The notes: a model not told the origin generated them from the sequence alone. 64,000 nucleotides of DNA from Sycobia sp. Sy_11 (GCA_018907035.1 JACCIC010000019.1:3090501-3154500); one strand, 5' to 3'; shown: positions 1-14,703, counted from the first letter of the stretch. Numbers and translations are program-made.

Positions 1-291
1 TGTTTGTTTAAATTATTCTCAGCGCGTGTCTTCGTGTTTTGAAAAAAAAAAAAAAAAAGAAAACATCGCGGTAGAACAGAAATTCCGGTTGCTTGGTGAA
101 CGGCAGAGTAGAAGCGCGAGTATGAGGAGCGAATCGTTAATTAATCCGAGCTAATTGTACCGTAAGTCGGGGGGGGGGCCGTAATATCGATAAAAAGGCC
201 GAAGATAACGCCGAGGTCGAAGAGCGACTCCGATGTTGAAAAATAAATCTCGCTTCCGTTCGCAATCAGTTCGCGCAGCCGAACGAATCTT

Positions 292-319
292 ATCTCTCTC
301 TCTCTCTCTCTCTCTCTCT
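292..319. repeat. CT microsatellite
   Basis: About 13 CT units; a matching GA run lies at 441-466. Confidence 0.9.
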
Positions 320-439
320 ACCCTCTCGTCGACCAAGTTTCTCCTCGTTTCTCCAAAAGAAAAAGCACACGGACGGAATCGGTTCATCCGGCTGCGATTC
401 GAAGCCGAGCTCGGCTTTTTTTTTACACAAGAGAGAAAT

Positions 440-470
<31 letters not shown>

Positions 471-2339
471 GTGCATTATTAACCGGCATCCAGAGCGCTT
501 TATGGCGCCCTCGTAAAGAAGCGATGAAAAAATAAGCGGCAGATTTACGAAGAAACTTCGAAAGGAGGACTCTGTTGTCGTGCTCGCGCGCTCTGCTGAC
601 ATTTCCTGCTTGACGGTGCGGAGGGGGGGGGGTGTGGCGACGTTCGCCTATACGTCACACGACGCGTTTCGCTGTAATTTTTCGTTGCCTACTTGCCTTC
701 CGGAAAGAGGAAGAAGATATTTACATCCAAACCACGTTCGGAATGTTCTGGGGAATTGCGACGAGGCTGAGCGCGCGGGGGAGAGGGGGGGCGGCGCTTT
801 GACTGCCGGAATAAAGAAAGCCGATGGAGAGGGGCAGCTAGGCGAATTCTCGCTTCGACAATTTCGTTCGTTCATGCCCTATTTCACTTTGAACCAAAAA
901 AAAGAGGAGAAGGAAAAAAAGAATTTAATACAAGGAAATATACGAATTACAGTTTTATTAATGCACCATTGTGCAAATATCAATTTTCGGATTTCCTTCG
1001 AAAGCAATTTCACGCTTTATTTCCAAATAACTTTTTTTTTTTTTTTGTAAAATCTAATGGAATCGATGGTGCGAGTTATACTTTTGGATCGATCGTTCGG
1101 AAGGATTTTCTGAAAAAAAAGGTACGAGAGAAATGTTCTTTAGAAAATTGCAATCCTACCTATTCTTTCCAAGTAGTTATTTTCTTTATAATCTGTAGTT
1201 TTAGATTAATCGAGCGATCGATTTCCATTAATCAAAATATAAGGCCTTTTATATCCATTTGTTCATTGCGTTAATTAGAAACAAAAACGAAGACAATGGT
1301 ACAGCTGTTAAAGTAATTAAGGCAACGTCGAAGACATAGTAACAATGGGAGTAATAAAAATCAGACTTTTTTGCTTCTTACATGACGCCATGAACTAACC
1401 GTGAAACTTCAGCCGGGTCAGATATTCTTTCTATAACACAACTACATGTTCGCACGATGCAGGATTTCGAATCAACTTAAGATTACAGGGAACAAAATTC
1501 AAATTTTTCGTGTTCAGTTTAAATACTATTTTTCCAAAAAAAAAACTGCAATCATTTACAATGAACTAGAAATTTTAAGCTCAGATACGTGACTATATAA
1601 GAAATCAAGATAATTCCTAATAATTCTTTGAAGGGCACAAGTTCCTAAATCTGACCCAAATAACATTTTATAAATATAACAAAAAAAAAAGTTCAATTTT
1701 GATCATTAATCTTCGAAGTAACTTTGACCTATAATGTAATTATATACCGAAACTAAAAGAAAGTCATGCACTCCGAGCCGATTAGCAAACTGATTCCAAT
1801 AAAATAATTAAAATTGTATCGTGAAAGAACTTTCAAAATATAAACTCTTCGTGACAATGAGCAAAGAACGCGCAGTCATAAAGTTTTGATATTGCAATTT
1901 ATGAATTGAACTGCAGCCTTAAATAATGTTCTTTAAAACATTTTAATTAATATCTCTGTGGTGTAAATTATTATAATACCGGACAAAATTTATAGTAGAT
2001 TTATAAAGCATTTTGAAATTTTAAATTTTTAAATTTCTAAAGCACTTTTTTAAAATAAACATTGGTAATTCTAGCTATGAATAATATAAAGACGTTAATG
2101 ATGTAAAATACTAATTAGTATACCATCAATTTATCATTTATTAATAAGCAACATTCGTTTATTGCGAGTACCAAAGCATTTCCTTTGCGAGCGGCAGATC
2201 TTACTGTACGACGTTACATCTGAACAAACGTAAGTCAAAACTGTCGGCAATGGCAATAACGGCATAACTTCCTTTTCGGCTAGTTCGAAGTATCCGAGAC
2301 CAAAAAAAAAAAAAAAAAAAAAAAAGCCAATCGGCCAAC

Positions 2340-2890
2340 CATATAACCGTAGGTCTCTTCGCAAGAGAGCCGCGGCCACAATCGGCACCCGGCGATAAAG
2401 ATTGAGACAGAGAGGGTTGGGACACGACGGGCTGCGAGGGGTGGGGGGGGTGAGGAGGGCGAAGGCGGACGTAAACAGCCCGAGACGACGGGGGAGAGTG
2501 TCTCTCGTAAGCGACGGCATCTCCCGGTAAAGCCCTGCGCGCGAAATCGAGGCATTTCGCCGTGGTAAACGTTTCCGGCGACTGTCTCCCCCTCCGCCCG
2601 GCCCCATACCGCCCGGCAGCCGAGCCACAATCGTCCGGAAGCGGCGTATCGGACGAGATGCATTTTCGCCGAGGCCGCGGCGCGGAAAGCAGCCGTTGCC
2701 CACCCCTTCCTTCCCCCGCCTGGAAAATCTCGGGCTTCGCGCGCAGTTTCTCCACTCGCCCCCTAACTCCCCCCACCAGGGCTCTCTCTCTCTCTCTTTC
2801 TCTATTCCGTCTCGAGGCCTCGTCTCGTTCGCGCTCGACTCTCCCCCTCTCCCCGTCTGCGTTCCATCCTGCCCCCTTCCCAACCCTATA
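2340..2890. promoter_or_regulatory. GC-rich island with CT and TA repeats
   Basis: CpG-containing GC-rich sequence stands out from the AT-rich surroundings and ends in CT and TA repeats (TATA-like at 2887-2907). Such islands in hymenopteran genomes often mark promoters or enhancers; that role is inference. Confidence 0.25.
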
Positions 2891-4319
2891 TATATATATA
2901 TATATACTCAAAGTCGATTGAATTCGCGTCTTACGTTTTGCGGGTGAAAGATATTTCGGGGATGGCTTGGGCGAAATCTACTCGCTCGCTTTCCCGTGAC
3001 ATTTCCAAAGCTGTAAACTGTATTTAATTGGGCGGATATTGCAGTGGGAAGTGAGAGCTTTTATTACGTACATCCTGCGATCGGTGATTTGTCAATGTCT
3101 GATCAGTTTCAAGAATTGTTTTTCATAGATTATTTTCTCTATAGGATCATGTAAGCGTACGGCAGGGAAATTTTGAATTATCGCAATATCAACGAATTTT
3201 CGATTAATTTTTACAACTACAAACGAAACTTGCCTTGTTTCGAAGGCTTTCAATATATTGAGTACGAATATGGGTTCGAATATAATCTCACGAGTTTGAC
3301 TTTCGAGATATCTTAGCTCGAACAACTACAAGAAACGTGCTGAGGCCTAGATGATATTGCAAATAAAGTGTTTCAGAAAAAAGAAGAACAATGAACTGAT
3401 GATAAAAATATAATTTTTGAATTTTGTATTTTATTGTGTTTATTTAAGTATATCTTTGTTCTGATCATCGTATTCTGATGTTATTATATTTCTGAATTTA
3501 CTTTGAACATTTTAGAGTGTCAGCTAAATAGGACGATATGTAAGTCAACGATATTAGACAGAGCGAGAATTATCCTTTAATTAACGGTACATTGCATTTT
3601 TTTTTTATAAATATTTATTTTCGATATTTTATAACGTAAGAAACAGTTCTTTTAGAGTTTTATGTTAAAATAGCGCCAAACTCGAGCGTGATCATTTTGA
3701 CAACAGATTCATACTGAAGGCATGGAAATCCATGGAGTTTCCTTCCTCGGCAGAATTTTTACTTCCCAGCATTATTACTAACGCAGACTGAGTAACTTGA
3801 AGCATCTCCAACTTTGTTTTGGCTACTTACGCTCGTGGCCCTATTGGAAGCAACACTTCAAAAAGTTGTAGGCATGATAAACAATTCTGTATTGTGATGT
3901 CGCGAAATATTTCATACGGCCAGGGAAAGTTGTGAGAGGTAAGCCTTAAAAATGACGCGCATACATCAGCTTTGAATAGAATTTACTTTTGAATTCATTT
4001 CTCAAATCGTAATCCCCTCGGAATATTTTCCACATGATGGAATATCCTGAAAATTATAAAGCCCGCGTTGCGGAGGATCGTCGACAATACCGTTGTGCAC
4101 AAGAACCACGTTGTTGTTGTTGTTGTTGTTTTCAATCTAAAAGCTTCTAACGAACGAAATTGATTAATCGTAAAGGGAAACGGCAGCTACGACTTGCCGC
4201 GCCTATTGTCAATTTTTTCGATACGGGCGTCGACTCATTCAATGGGAAAACTGTATCCTCAGACTTTCAGCGGAGCTTCATTCCGTATGCAGCGTGAAAA
4301 CGACGTCGATGGCAAAAGG

Positions 4320-4960
4320 GGCGCGCCCATTAAATCCTCCCGCGAAGCAGCTCGCTCCATCATTCTGACGGCGGTGGCGCCGCGCTCGCTCGGGCGTAGC
4401 TCCCTGCGCCCCCCCCCCCACCAGCCCCACCGACGGGGCTTCTTCTTCACTCTTGAGGGACAGGTGCTTACGGCTCGTCACCACCCATCCCCCTCCCCCG
4501 GGAGGGTGCGGCGGATGCGAGAGACGCGTAAATCGCTCGTACGTAAGATCTCGGGGACTTTGATGATCCGCGCGAGTGAGTGTTCCGCGGCGCGGGTTGG
4601 GGGGAGGGGCGACGAGGAGGGACCGGCGCAGGGTGCGCAGAGTGAAGGGCGGGATGGGGGCCGCGGATATTTTTACCCCGCGACGCGCCCCGTGCACACG
4701 AGAGGCGGCCGAACACGAGCGATAATAGCGCCTCGGTTATGCAGGACGGGGGCCAAGTTTCCGTCGAGTTAAAAATGGGCGGGCGGCGGAGGGTTTTGGG
4801 GCGGTCGGGTGGGGACGGCGAGCTGCCCTATCGCCCTCCCCATTTTCAAGCTGGCCGCGGGCTCGAGGCCCGGTGGCGACGGAGGCTTCTCATAAAGCTA
4901 GCCGGTTCGCTCGTCCTCCCTGCGCGCGCTCGCGGTTGTGCAACAAGGGGAAGGGGAGCG
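4320..4960. promoter_or_regulatory. GC-rich island upstream of CAMTA
   Basis: The island is CpG-rich with poly-C and poly-G runs. Open frames cover it on both strands, which is expected of stop-poor GC-rich DNA and is not evidence of coding. It is a possible promoter or regulatory element. Confidence 0.25.
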
Positions 4961-6929
4961 GTTCGGCAGAAATAGACTCGTGGCGGGCAACGGCTCTTCT
5001 GATTACCAGCGTTCTGTTGATTTTCGCACTTTCCTCAATAATTCCAGTTGCCCTATGACTGCAGGCGTGCGCGCTTTTACTGGCACTCCCCGCCCCGGTC
5101 ATCGACCGAGCGACTATCCGTGATTTTTCATGAATTTTACGATTTTTCAATTTTGGATATATGCAAATACGACGTTACGAAATGAAGCCGAATTGAAAAA
5201 ATAATCTATGAAAAAATCGTGAAAAAACGCAATTCACAGTGCACATTTAGGATTTATTGGATCATATTTACAGAAATATTTACAATCGTATTTTTATTGT
5301 CGTAATACGAAATATTCGACGTGAAAAAATTTAGAAAATTATGAATCGTATCATTATGAATATCTATAATATAAAATATATATTTTTTGCATGCATAAAA
5401 TTGAATTACCTGATTTATTGAAACACATTTCTATTGCGAAAACGAAGTAAGTTTGGAAATTATGGATTGAAAATGAAAACATCGGATAACGTAAAGTTAA
5501 GCAGAAATAAATTTTTTGTAAATAACGCTCTACCATTTTCTTCAATTATTTTTCAAGAATAATACGGCGAGTTTTCTTCTTTTTTTTTTGTACTCAATCT
5601 TAAATTTCAATCTTGTAGATATAAATTGTATATATAGTACCAGATTGAATCGGCCAATTGGGTTTATATAAATCAGACCTTGCATTTGAATTCAGCCGTG
5701 CCCCGGGACTCTTTAAATCGAATACGCTCCGTTTTGTCAAGCTGCCCTATCCTCGCGGCCTAGAAACAGCTCGAGAGGACATTTTTCATTTTTAGTATCT
5801 TTTTTTTTTCAAGAAAATTTCGTTCTAATTTATCGTACAGTTATAGTTATATAAGTGTGCATACCACGGCGGAAGAATATGAAAATAATAAGAAAATAAT
5901 CGTATAATCGTGGGTTATTCCCATATTTTTATCGACTGACTTTATATATTACAAGTTTACGACAGAATAAGTTTAAGAATAGAGCGAACGTGCTTTGAGT
6001 AAAATTTCCGAGGGATATAGTAAATTTGATACCGTGAAATTATTCAAAATCGAACTCAGTACATTTATTAGCTTCTTTTTAGCTTACGAAAGGTTGACAA
6101 ACACCTGCGCGAGATCGTAATGAAGCACTGACGTTTTTTATTCCCAATAAAATCACTTCACATCTCGTTTATTTTAAAATTGTAGAAAATTAAGGTGTCG
6201 ACTTTATTCATGCCTGAATAGGAGAAATTAACGCAGAAATTGATATTTCTAAGTTTAAACAATTGACGTAAAAGAGTCAATTACGCCGCTCGACGTGACA
6301 GTTTCACTGTTTCCCGTATCGGACATTCAAAAATAAAATGCAATATTTTCGAAATTCACATAGGACCGCAATTTTGGTACGATTATGCATAAAATACGAT
6401 TACAAGCCGGAATCGCGAGAGCGTTGCAATTCAATTTATTGTCCCGCGCCTCCCTTTTTTCGTGCGTACGCAAAAATTAATTCGTTACGACGCTTCGGGC
6501 TTTTTTTATCCTCCCTTACAGCATTTTAATGTAAAATTCCAAAAAAAAAAAAAAAAAAATAAATAAATAAATAAATAAAAATGAACGAACTACGCGTGAA
6601 ATTTTATTTCCGAAATAAAATTACCTTCGGAATGAAGCTGACCCTTCCAAAAATTATCGGTACGCACTAGTAGCTTCGTTTAAAAAGCGATTTTCCGCGC
6701 CGGCGTTTCGAAATAAAACTCCTACCTGTGTAGAAAATTGAAAAAGATTCCCAGTGTTATTCAAACGCCTCGGTTTTTTTTTTTCATCATTCGCGGGCCC
6801 GAACGGGCGCAAGAGACTCGTTAAATCTAAAAATCAAAGGGAAACGCGGCTGCCCCTTTAATTAGCTTCGAAGAAAGGCTGCGAAGAAAAGTATAGAGCC
6901 TTTGTCTTCGTCTCTTTACGGCTCTGTCG

Positions 6930-6930
<1 letters not shown>

Positions 6931-6965
<35 letters not shown>

Positions 6966-6989
6966 TGAGAGAGTGTCTGTGCGTTAGAG

Positions 6990-7022
<33 letters not shown>
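6931..7022. repeat. GATA tetranucleotide then GA microsatellite
   Basis: GATA units (6931-6964) are followed by a GA repeat (about 6991-7022). Confidence 0.9.
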
Positions 7023-7032
<10 letters not shown>

Positions 7033-8849
7033 TGGTGAATTGGATAGACGAGAAAAAAGAACCAGCCGGAAGGAAGAATATCAACTTCGCTCGTTCGTTA
7101 ACATTTCATTGCACCGCGGCGCCGTAAAATAATTTCCATCTCGAGCGTGTCCATGTGCATTCCGACCCCTCTGACCCACCCCTCCTCCCCCCCCACTCCA
7201 ACGGTCGATTAAAAATTTTACACCGTACCGCCAAGTGAACGCAACGGCACGCTGCCGTCGGTCGGCCAGGGCGGATTAAATAAAGCGGGCAGTTTTAATG
7301 CATGCAAATAGCGAGGGTTCGTATGCCGAAATACGTAGTCATAATTCGCGCGATGCGGCGAGTGCATATTGACGTGGAAAGTCGAGTTATTACAAAGTCC
7401 GTGACGGTCAGACGATGTTAATGTGGTAGGGGGGGTGGGAAGAGTGGGGGGGGGCGAAGAACATTATTTACCCTAATGTTTCGACGACTGCTTTTGCGTC
7501 TGCACACGAATATTTGCGAAATTAATTACGAAGTAATCGGGCTAATTTTGACAACGTCGTCGCACGCCGGAGTTGGACGTGAAAACAAAGAGCGACGAAA
7601 ATATGATGATAGGATACGAATAGCGATCGTCTATGTTTTTCACACTGCAATACGCCTATGTTTTTACGAGCTCTGTATAATGACAGTGTTCTTTTCTCCC
7701 ATTATTTTTTTTGCTCGTTCGCGCTTTTTCTTTCTTCAATCTTGAGCGCGCGCGGATCGTGCGATGGCATGAATGATACGATAAGGTTCGCATGTATACT
7801 GGCCGCCTGCACTGTATTCCCCTCTCCTTCTCTCTCTCCCTCTCTCTTTCTCTCTTATTCTTTTACAGAGTCCCTACATCTCTCTCCCTACCTCCCTTTC
7901 TCTCCCTTTAGCCAATCAATACCGCGACGTAGAAGCCAAGATCTTGTACTCGTTGAATTCGCTAGTCTTCCCCCTCTCCCCGTCCCTTTTATTCTATTTA
8001 TTTCTTTATACAAGTTTATATGTCTTCGGTACCTCATTCGATTTTTCGATATGTCTCGCCGCCTCGCTTTTCTCTCTCGCGCTCTCTCTCTCTCTCTCTC
8101 TCTATAGTTCCGTGTCTTCTTTTTTTTTCCTCCATTTGTTTCACTCCCTTTGTTTTCCTCTATTTTTTCCTTTTCCCCTTACAGTTAGCTTTCATTTTTC
8201 ATTGTTTGCTTCGCGCTCTTTTTTTCTGTCGATCCACTCCTCTCGATCCCGAGTGCACTTTTGAATTTATCGCAAAATCAAATATAGCGCGGGAAACAGT
8301 TGCGGTTTCATAAAAGACTTCTTTTAATACTCGCTAATTAACGAAATTCGTTTTTAATTATAGATATAGCGCGGGCTTATCTCGATCTATATTGGAATCG
8401 CGCGGCTTTATTTATTAATCACCGGGGCATTTGTGGTTTAATTTATGATATTTCGATCTTTGGCTCGGATAAAACGTAAAATATGTTTAGCAAAATCAAA
8501 ACAATCCATGAATCTCTCTTCTAACATTAAATATATCCATTTCCTCACATTTTTTCACAGTTTTTTTTTCAGCTTTCATTCCATTTCCACGCTACATTTT
8601 ACACTCTCTCGCGTTCAATTTTAAAATTGTTATAATGAAAAAAAAAAAAAAACCGGGGCAAAATGAATTTTCCAAAGCAACATAAATATCCTAATATTAC
8701 GGCCATTCGTTCTTCCATCGCGCGCAACTGCGAAATAACTTAACGTTTCTTACGGAGCAATCCACGTCGCAGTTAAAAACGACAATTAGATAAATCACGA
8801 AGTGTCCGCGAAATAAAGAAGTTCCTATAATAGCAATTTCTCGAAACTA

Positions 8850-9600
8850 ATCCGCCCGTTCGTCTCGGCGCTGCTACGGCTCGGGCCAGGCCGGCCTGGC
8901 GGGGCGAGGTGGCGGACGGGGCATCGATTGATTTTTCCCCGCGGAGCGCCGCGGATCTCGTTGCATCCTCTCATTCGGCAAAATTTAATATTGCACGGCC
9001 GATTCCCCTTCCCCTCACCCGCGTCGCCACCCGGGTCGTAACGCCGCCGCGCGACTTTTCCGCGACTGGCTCGCCCCCCCCCCTATCGCCCCTGCCCCGA
9101 CGGAATCACGTACCCCCCCTCCCCCTCCCTCCAGCCCTTGCGGGCGGACCAATGGAGGAGAGGCGACCCCTCCGGCTCCGATGCCTATCTACCCCGATCC
9201 TCGAGAGGTCCTGCGGGGACGCCCGCGGATCGCGCTCGGCATCGTAATTTCGCTCGCCCCCTCTGCCTCCCCCCGTTATCCTCGCCACCCCCCCCACCCC
9301 CCGCCCACGTGCTCTCTCGCGCCTCGTTTCGCCCCGTCTCTCCGGCCTACCTATATATCTATATATACGTACGTATATATAGAATACTCGAACAATCGCT
9401 CGCCAAGCGAATCTTGGGAGAGGAGCAAAGGAAGAGAAACTGAAGTCCGTGTTATCTTCAGCTTCTTCTGTCTCGCCCATCCCCGAACCCCTCGTCCCCC
9501 CTCCCCCCTATGCAGCCGAGGCGCGTTGAGAAAAAGACCGAGTGCTTGAATTCTCTCGTTAAGAGCGGGCGCGCGCGCGCGCGCGCCAGCCCGCAGAGAC
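8850..9600. promoter_or_regulatory. GC-rich island with TATA-like and GC repeats
   Basis: A CpG-rich block is followed by a tatatatctatatatacg stretch near 9350-9380, a GC dinucleotide run at 9567-9587 and a GA run near 9630-9648. It is the closest large island upstream of the first recognised CAMTA exon and a candidate promoter; no transcript start can be assigned. Confidence 0.3.
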
Positions 9601-12257
9601 CCTGCGCTGTCGGCGATAGACAGAAAGAGAGAGAGAGAGAGAGAGAAAGTGAGTGAATGCCGTTGAGTGGAGTTCGGGTGGGAAGGGATTTGCCCTTCCG
9701 ACCGAGTCTTTAATTGGGGAAAATTGAGGAAAGGCTTTAAGCACCGCGCTAATTTTAGCCAAGTGCCTTTACTTCTTCAGTCGACGAGGCGTCGGATCGA
9801 ACCTTTTTCCTCGCGTTCTTTCACCGTGGATACTTTTATGTAACTGGATATCCTTCGTCCGAAGAAGCGTCGTTGTTAATGTGCCCGAGATACATTTATT
9901 ATTTGCTTAAGGAAAAAAAACCATAAGCGCGGCAAATGATAAATTTTTTTCTACAAATTTTGAAATAAAGAACTATGATTCGCTTATAGTAAGCACGTAT
10001 TTGATGATATTTTTCTGTGCGTAATTTATCTTAAATAACGAAACGAGTATGGACTAAAAATTTTGCCCGAGCTACCGATTTTTAATAGAACTTTTGTTTA
10101 AAATTCGATTTTAATTGGTCAAAATTTTTATTTCCTTATGCGCAAGGCATGCTTTAATTTAATTATTTATGCTCTGAATTTATAATTATATTTTATGTCA
10201 TTTTGAGAGATATATATAATTATAAATAATTTCAGAAAATCCTATTAATATTATTATTAGAATAGATATCTATGTCTCTAGACTAGTTCGGTCAAACTTC
10301 GCTTGAAATTAGATTTATTGTATCATCTTGCGTTCTTTTTTTTAATTACGAAAATTCTTTAAAACTTTAAATTTCACGGTATAATATTTTTCTAATATTT
10401 TCCTCAAGTTTTTTTGATTTGAATTAATATTACATACTAATCATTTATCCAACTGAGTTGAACATCTCATTTAATTGAGAAAGCATGGATAAAAGGACTA
10501 TATTGCAATATTTTATAACTCAAGTTATGCTAAACTTATGAATAAGTTTTCTAAGACGCGGGCGACGGTGATCTACAATATATTAAATAAATAAGAGTCT
10601 ATATAATGGTTGAACGTAGATCGAGCCTTCATATAAATGTCTTTCTCTTCTTTTTTCTATTAAATTATTTATGAAATGAAATTTCAATTTGAATTCTTAA
10701 CAATGCCGTCGGAAAATAATAATTTTTTACAACAGCGCAGGATGGTATCAGGACTATTAAAAGCATTTCATATCGAAGGCACGGTTTTAAATGAAATTGA
10801 GCTACATTATCGTTTTCTGGTAGAATACATTATTCAGATTAGAGCTGTGAAATATGGTTTACATTACTCGAACTATATTCATTCGACAATAAAGTTCAAA
10901 AACTACAGTAGAAAAACTTTCTCAAGTAATGCGTGCAATACCTATTTTTCTCTATAGAATTCTGAAAAAATTTATTTTTTCAGCCAAAGCCAAACATGAA
11001 TTTTATTGTGTATTTTCGAGTTATATTTTCTTAATTAAAGATAATACTTTAAAATAAATAATAACTTAAATTTCACTTTACTATAGAAGAGTTTTGATAA
11101 ATTAAGTTAAATTGTACGTAACCAAAAATATATTATATTGTATGGCTCAGATTCTGTCGCCTGCCCTCTAATTGACGACCCCAGCAAATGACTTAGGATC
11201 AATAGTATTTTTATATATTTCTGTAGGATCTTATAGGACGTGTATTGAAACTATAGCAAAATATCAATCATTTCTAATTGTTTCTTAAAGAAGTCTTTTT
11301 TTTGTTGAAATTTCATAATTTTCATCTTACATTACACGGACCAACGTGTATTCATTTACGATTCGCTCGATGGATGTTCAACAAAACTTCTTTTACTTAG
11401 AATTTTAAATATTTGTTTAGCACGGTCGACTTCAACTTTTTTAAACTCTCAAGAAAGAGTGGAAATTTTCAAAAACTTCTTGCTTGAATATTCGAATTTT
11501 CAGGAAAGGATTATTATTTCGCATTCAAGTAGTTTTTAATTAACAGCGCAAACAGAATCCTGATATTTGTCAATTTGGATAATTTGTTTTGTGAAACATT
11601 TGGTCAGTGAATCAAATATAAAAAAAAAAACATGATAAAACAGTCTTCATTGTTACGGGCGAGTATCATAGAATTTTATCGAATTTGAATCTTAAATTTT
11701 CATTCATTAAAGGACTAGCTTCGTCATAAACGTGGGATATTTGCCTTAGAATTATAATATTTATTAGACTAAATCCATTGAAAGTTAGTAAAATAAGGTC
11801 TTTAGCTGCAAAGTTCATAAAGTTTTTGTTGCAGTGATAGAGAAGTCTTCAATCGGGCTTTTATTGAATATTGTAACATAAGTTTTTTATTCATTTGATA
11901 GTTAATTAAATGGTAGATCATATCGATTAAATTGATAAGTTTGAAAACTCTAACAAACTTGTCCTTCAATATTAACATAGTTCAGAAAAATGTCTGAAGT
12001 CAATCTGATGTTCCTGGAATGTACCCCAAGAGTATGCCCACGGCATAAAGTTTTTATTACCTTTGAAAACTACATACACAGTTCTTTAATCGACCTTTTT
12101 CAGAATTTTCCATAAAAGAACTCGCGCAAGTCACACATAAATATCCGACCAATAAATACGAGCACAATTGCCGAACGATTAAAAAACAATGATGAATTTT
12201 ATCACCGAAGTCTGCGAATAATTTATCGACGTTCAAAGTGATTTTTCTGCTTTTCAG

Positions 12258-12446
12258 GAGATCGCCGCGATTCTAATTAGCTTTCAGCGCCACGTAGAAT
12301 GGCAGAGCCGGGAAGTGAAGGTGCGGCCGCGAAGCGGCTCGATGCTGCTCTACTCGAGGAAGAAGGTTCGCTATCGACGGGACGGTTATTGCTGGAAGAA
12401 ACGAAAGGACGGCAAGACCACGAGGGAGGATCACATGAAGCTAAAG
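12258..12446 (+). CDS. Camta: CAMTA exon: CG-1 domain, first half
   Basis: The exon is 63 codons, phase 0 at both ends, with acceptor cttttcag and donor AAG|GTGAGA. It encodes EIAAILISFQRHVEWQSREV, then a basic stretch with YSRKKVRYRRDGYCWKKRKD and TTREDHMKLK, which is characteristic of the CG-1 DNA-binding domain. It opens mid-domain, so an upstream exon must supply the N-terminus; no candidate ending in the expected segment was recognised in 1-12257. Confidence 0.95.
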
Positions 12447-14636
12447 GTGAGACTTTTCACCGCTCCGACTTTTCAACGCGCGATCTCGCGTCAAAAAAAG
12501 AAAAAAAAAAAAAAACACACGCACACAGAATTGCTAATTTTTTTTACATTTTTGGATCGAACGTACATTTCGAAAATTGATATTGTTCCAACGCGTGTAT
12601 TCGCAGGACGCGTAATCCAATATTAACGTGAAATCGAAGGCCCGTTATGCAAAAGTCAGCCGAGATTCTCGGCCTTAAATAATCCGCGCGTCCGACCGCC
12701 CAAGTCGGCTAACCTACTAAAAAGTCCAGAGTATCTATATCCATTTCCTATATAACTCGCCTCGTTCGTTTTACGGCACGGTGCCTCCCCTCCCCCCCTC
12801 CGCCCTCCCGCCGAATTGCCGCCGCGGTAAATGCGCGCGCGAGGGGCCATTTGAATAAATTTAATAGAATCTAATGCGGAGATAGAAAAAGGCTGGGGGA
12901 GATTTAGCGTGGTGCTTTTTCAAATTAATGACAGATACATTGAATTGATGTCAATATTAATGCGGGCTATAAAGGTCAGGATTGATTTCGACGGTTTACG
13001 AATCGAGGATAGTACTCGTCCGCCATACGTAAGAGCTCATCCTTAATCGAAATTCAGTTTTGGGAATGCCAATTTCCCTCATTTCGTTAACAGACCAAAA
13101 ACAAAAAAAAAAAAAAAACAAAAAGGAAAAAGAAAAACGTTTCTTCCGAACCCTCCCGGCACAGGTGCAGGGCGTAGAGTGCATCTACGGCTGCTACGTC
13201 CACTCGGCGATCCTGCCGACGTTCCACCGGCGCTGCTACTGGCTGCTCCAGAATCCGGACGTCGTGCTGGTCCACTACCTGAACGTGCCCTATCCGGACG
13301 GCGACGCGAAGTTGGCCGCGCTGCCCCCCTGCCTGGCCCTGCCGCCCGACAAGAAGGAGTGGACGCGCGACGAGCTCGCCTCCCAGCTGAGGCCGATGTT
13401 CCTCGGCGGCGACGAGGTCGAGCAGGCAGGCGGGGGCGCCGGCCACCTCCTCGACGGCCACTCGGCCCATCCGGTCGACATGATCGTCTCGCAGCTGCTG
13501 GACAGGCAGCGCGCCACCGCGGCGAGCTCGGGCGGCGCGGCCCAGCTCGCGCCCAGGCGGCTCACGCCCGACAATCAGGTGGGGATTGCGAATGGCATCA
13601 GTTTCTCTCTCTTTTTTTTTTTTTTATAACTCGGCTTAAATTATTTAAGACAAAAAAAAATCGGCTTCTGTAAGGCGGGGATTTTTCTTTTTCCCGACCT
13701 TTGGAAAAGCTCGACAGTTATGATCAACCATATTAGTGAACTATTACTAAAATTCGAAACCTTGTGTCCTGGTGTTTATTTTTAGCTACCATCGGCGTGG
13801 GTTGTACAAATAGTACTCGTAAAGTAATATAATTGAATTTAGAATCTTTAGCTATAGATGAACAGAGCATTTTTTATATATATTGTGTGCAAAACACAAA
13901 AATAAAATCTACAAGAATCAATCCTTTTTGTCTAAAAAAATTGAAAAGTTTCCGATTATCGATCGTCTAAAGATTGAATACGATTAAACATAAAATTCAG
14001 CTTTAGAAACGTGGTCTACAGTACATAAGATTAAATAAATAATAATTTCTAATAAATTATTCAAATACAATAAAAAACATACTTGGGTACAATGAACATC
14101 GTTTAATACTAAGATTCAAATGCAATATTTTATTATGTAATGTTGGATCATCTTTTTATGGTGGATTTTGATTCAATCAATGATGTTTTCCATCAATCCA
14201 GAATAAAATATTAAAATCATTCTATTGGAGTTTCAAAGTTTAGTTTTCGGTGGCAAAAAAAACGGATTTATTTTCTCCCCAATTCAAAGCGAGAAATAAG
14301 AAGCGCACTTTGAACTACGACAACTCCGGATCCTGATCAGGGTTAAAGAAACAAGAAACCGACTTAAATTAGCAACTAACTTGAAAAATGAGGGGGAGCG
14401 AGTTGAGAAACACAAGAGGGTAACCCGTAATCGATTCGCCCACGCAGGTCTCTTCGACTACCGGGGGTCAACAGCCAAGCTCGACGGCGTCGACGACTCC
14501 GCGGGTTTACTCGAGACATTCCCACACGACGCAGAGCCAGCAGCCGGCTCCTCTAGTCTTAAGCTTGCAGCAGATCCAGGGCGGCGGCGGTCTTCTCATT
14601 CTCAACAGTCAGCCATATCATCACCAGCAGCAACAG

Positions 14637-14703
<67 letters not shown>

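Larger units (their letters stand above)
1..12257. other. Upstream of CAMTA CG-1 exon: no gene recognised
   Basis: The stretch alternates AT-rich sequence with GC-rich islands (about 2340-2890, 4320-4960, 8850-9600) and microsatellites. No exon with protein-like content and paired splice sites was found on either strand; open frames here are low complexity. It is probably the first intron and/or promoter region of CAMTA. Confidence 0.6.

Noticed and set aside
233..535. Open frames made of Ser-Leu or Arg-Glu repeats over CT/GA runs (also near 2600-2900, 8000-8260, 41785-42158, 45023-45620)
   Set aside because: These are translations of dinucleotide repeats, not genes.
9775..9810. T-arm-like GGTTCGATCC on the minus strand
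   Set aside because: No A box, D arm or acceptor stem around it, so not a tRNA.
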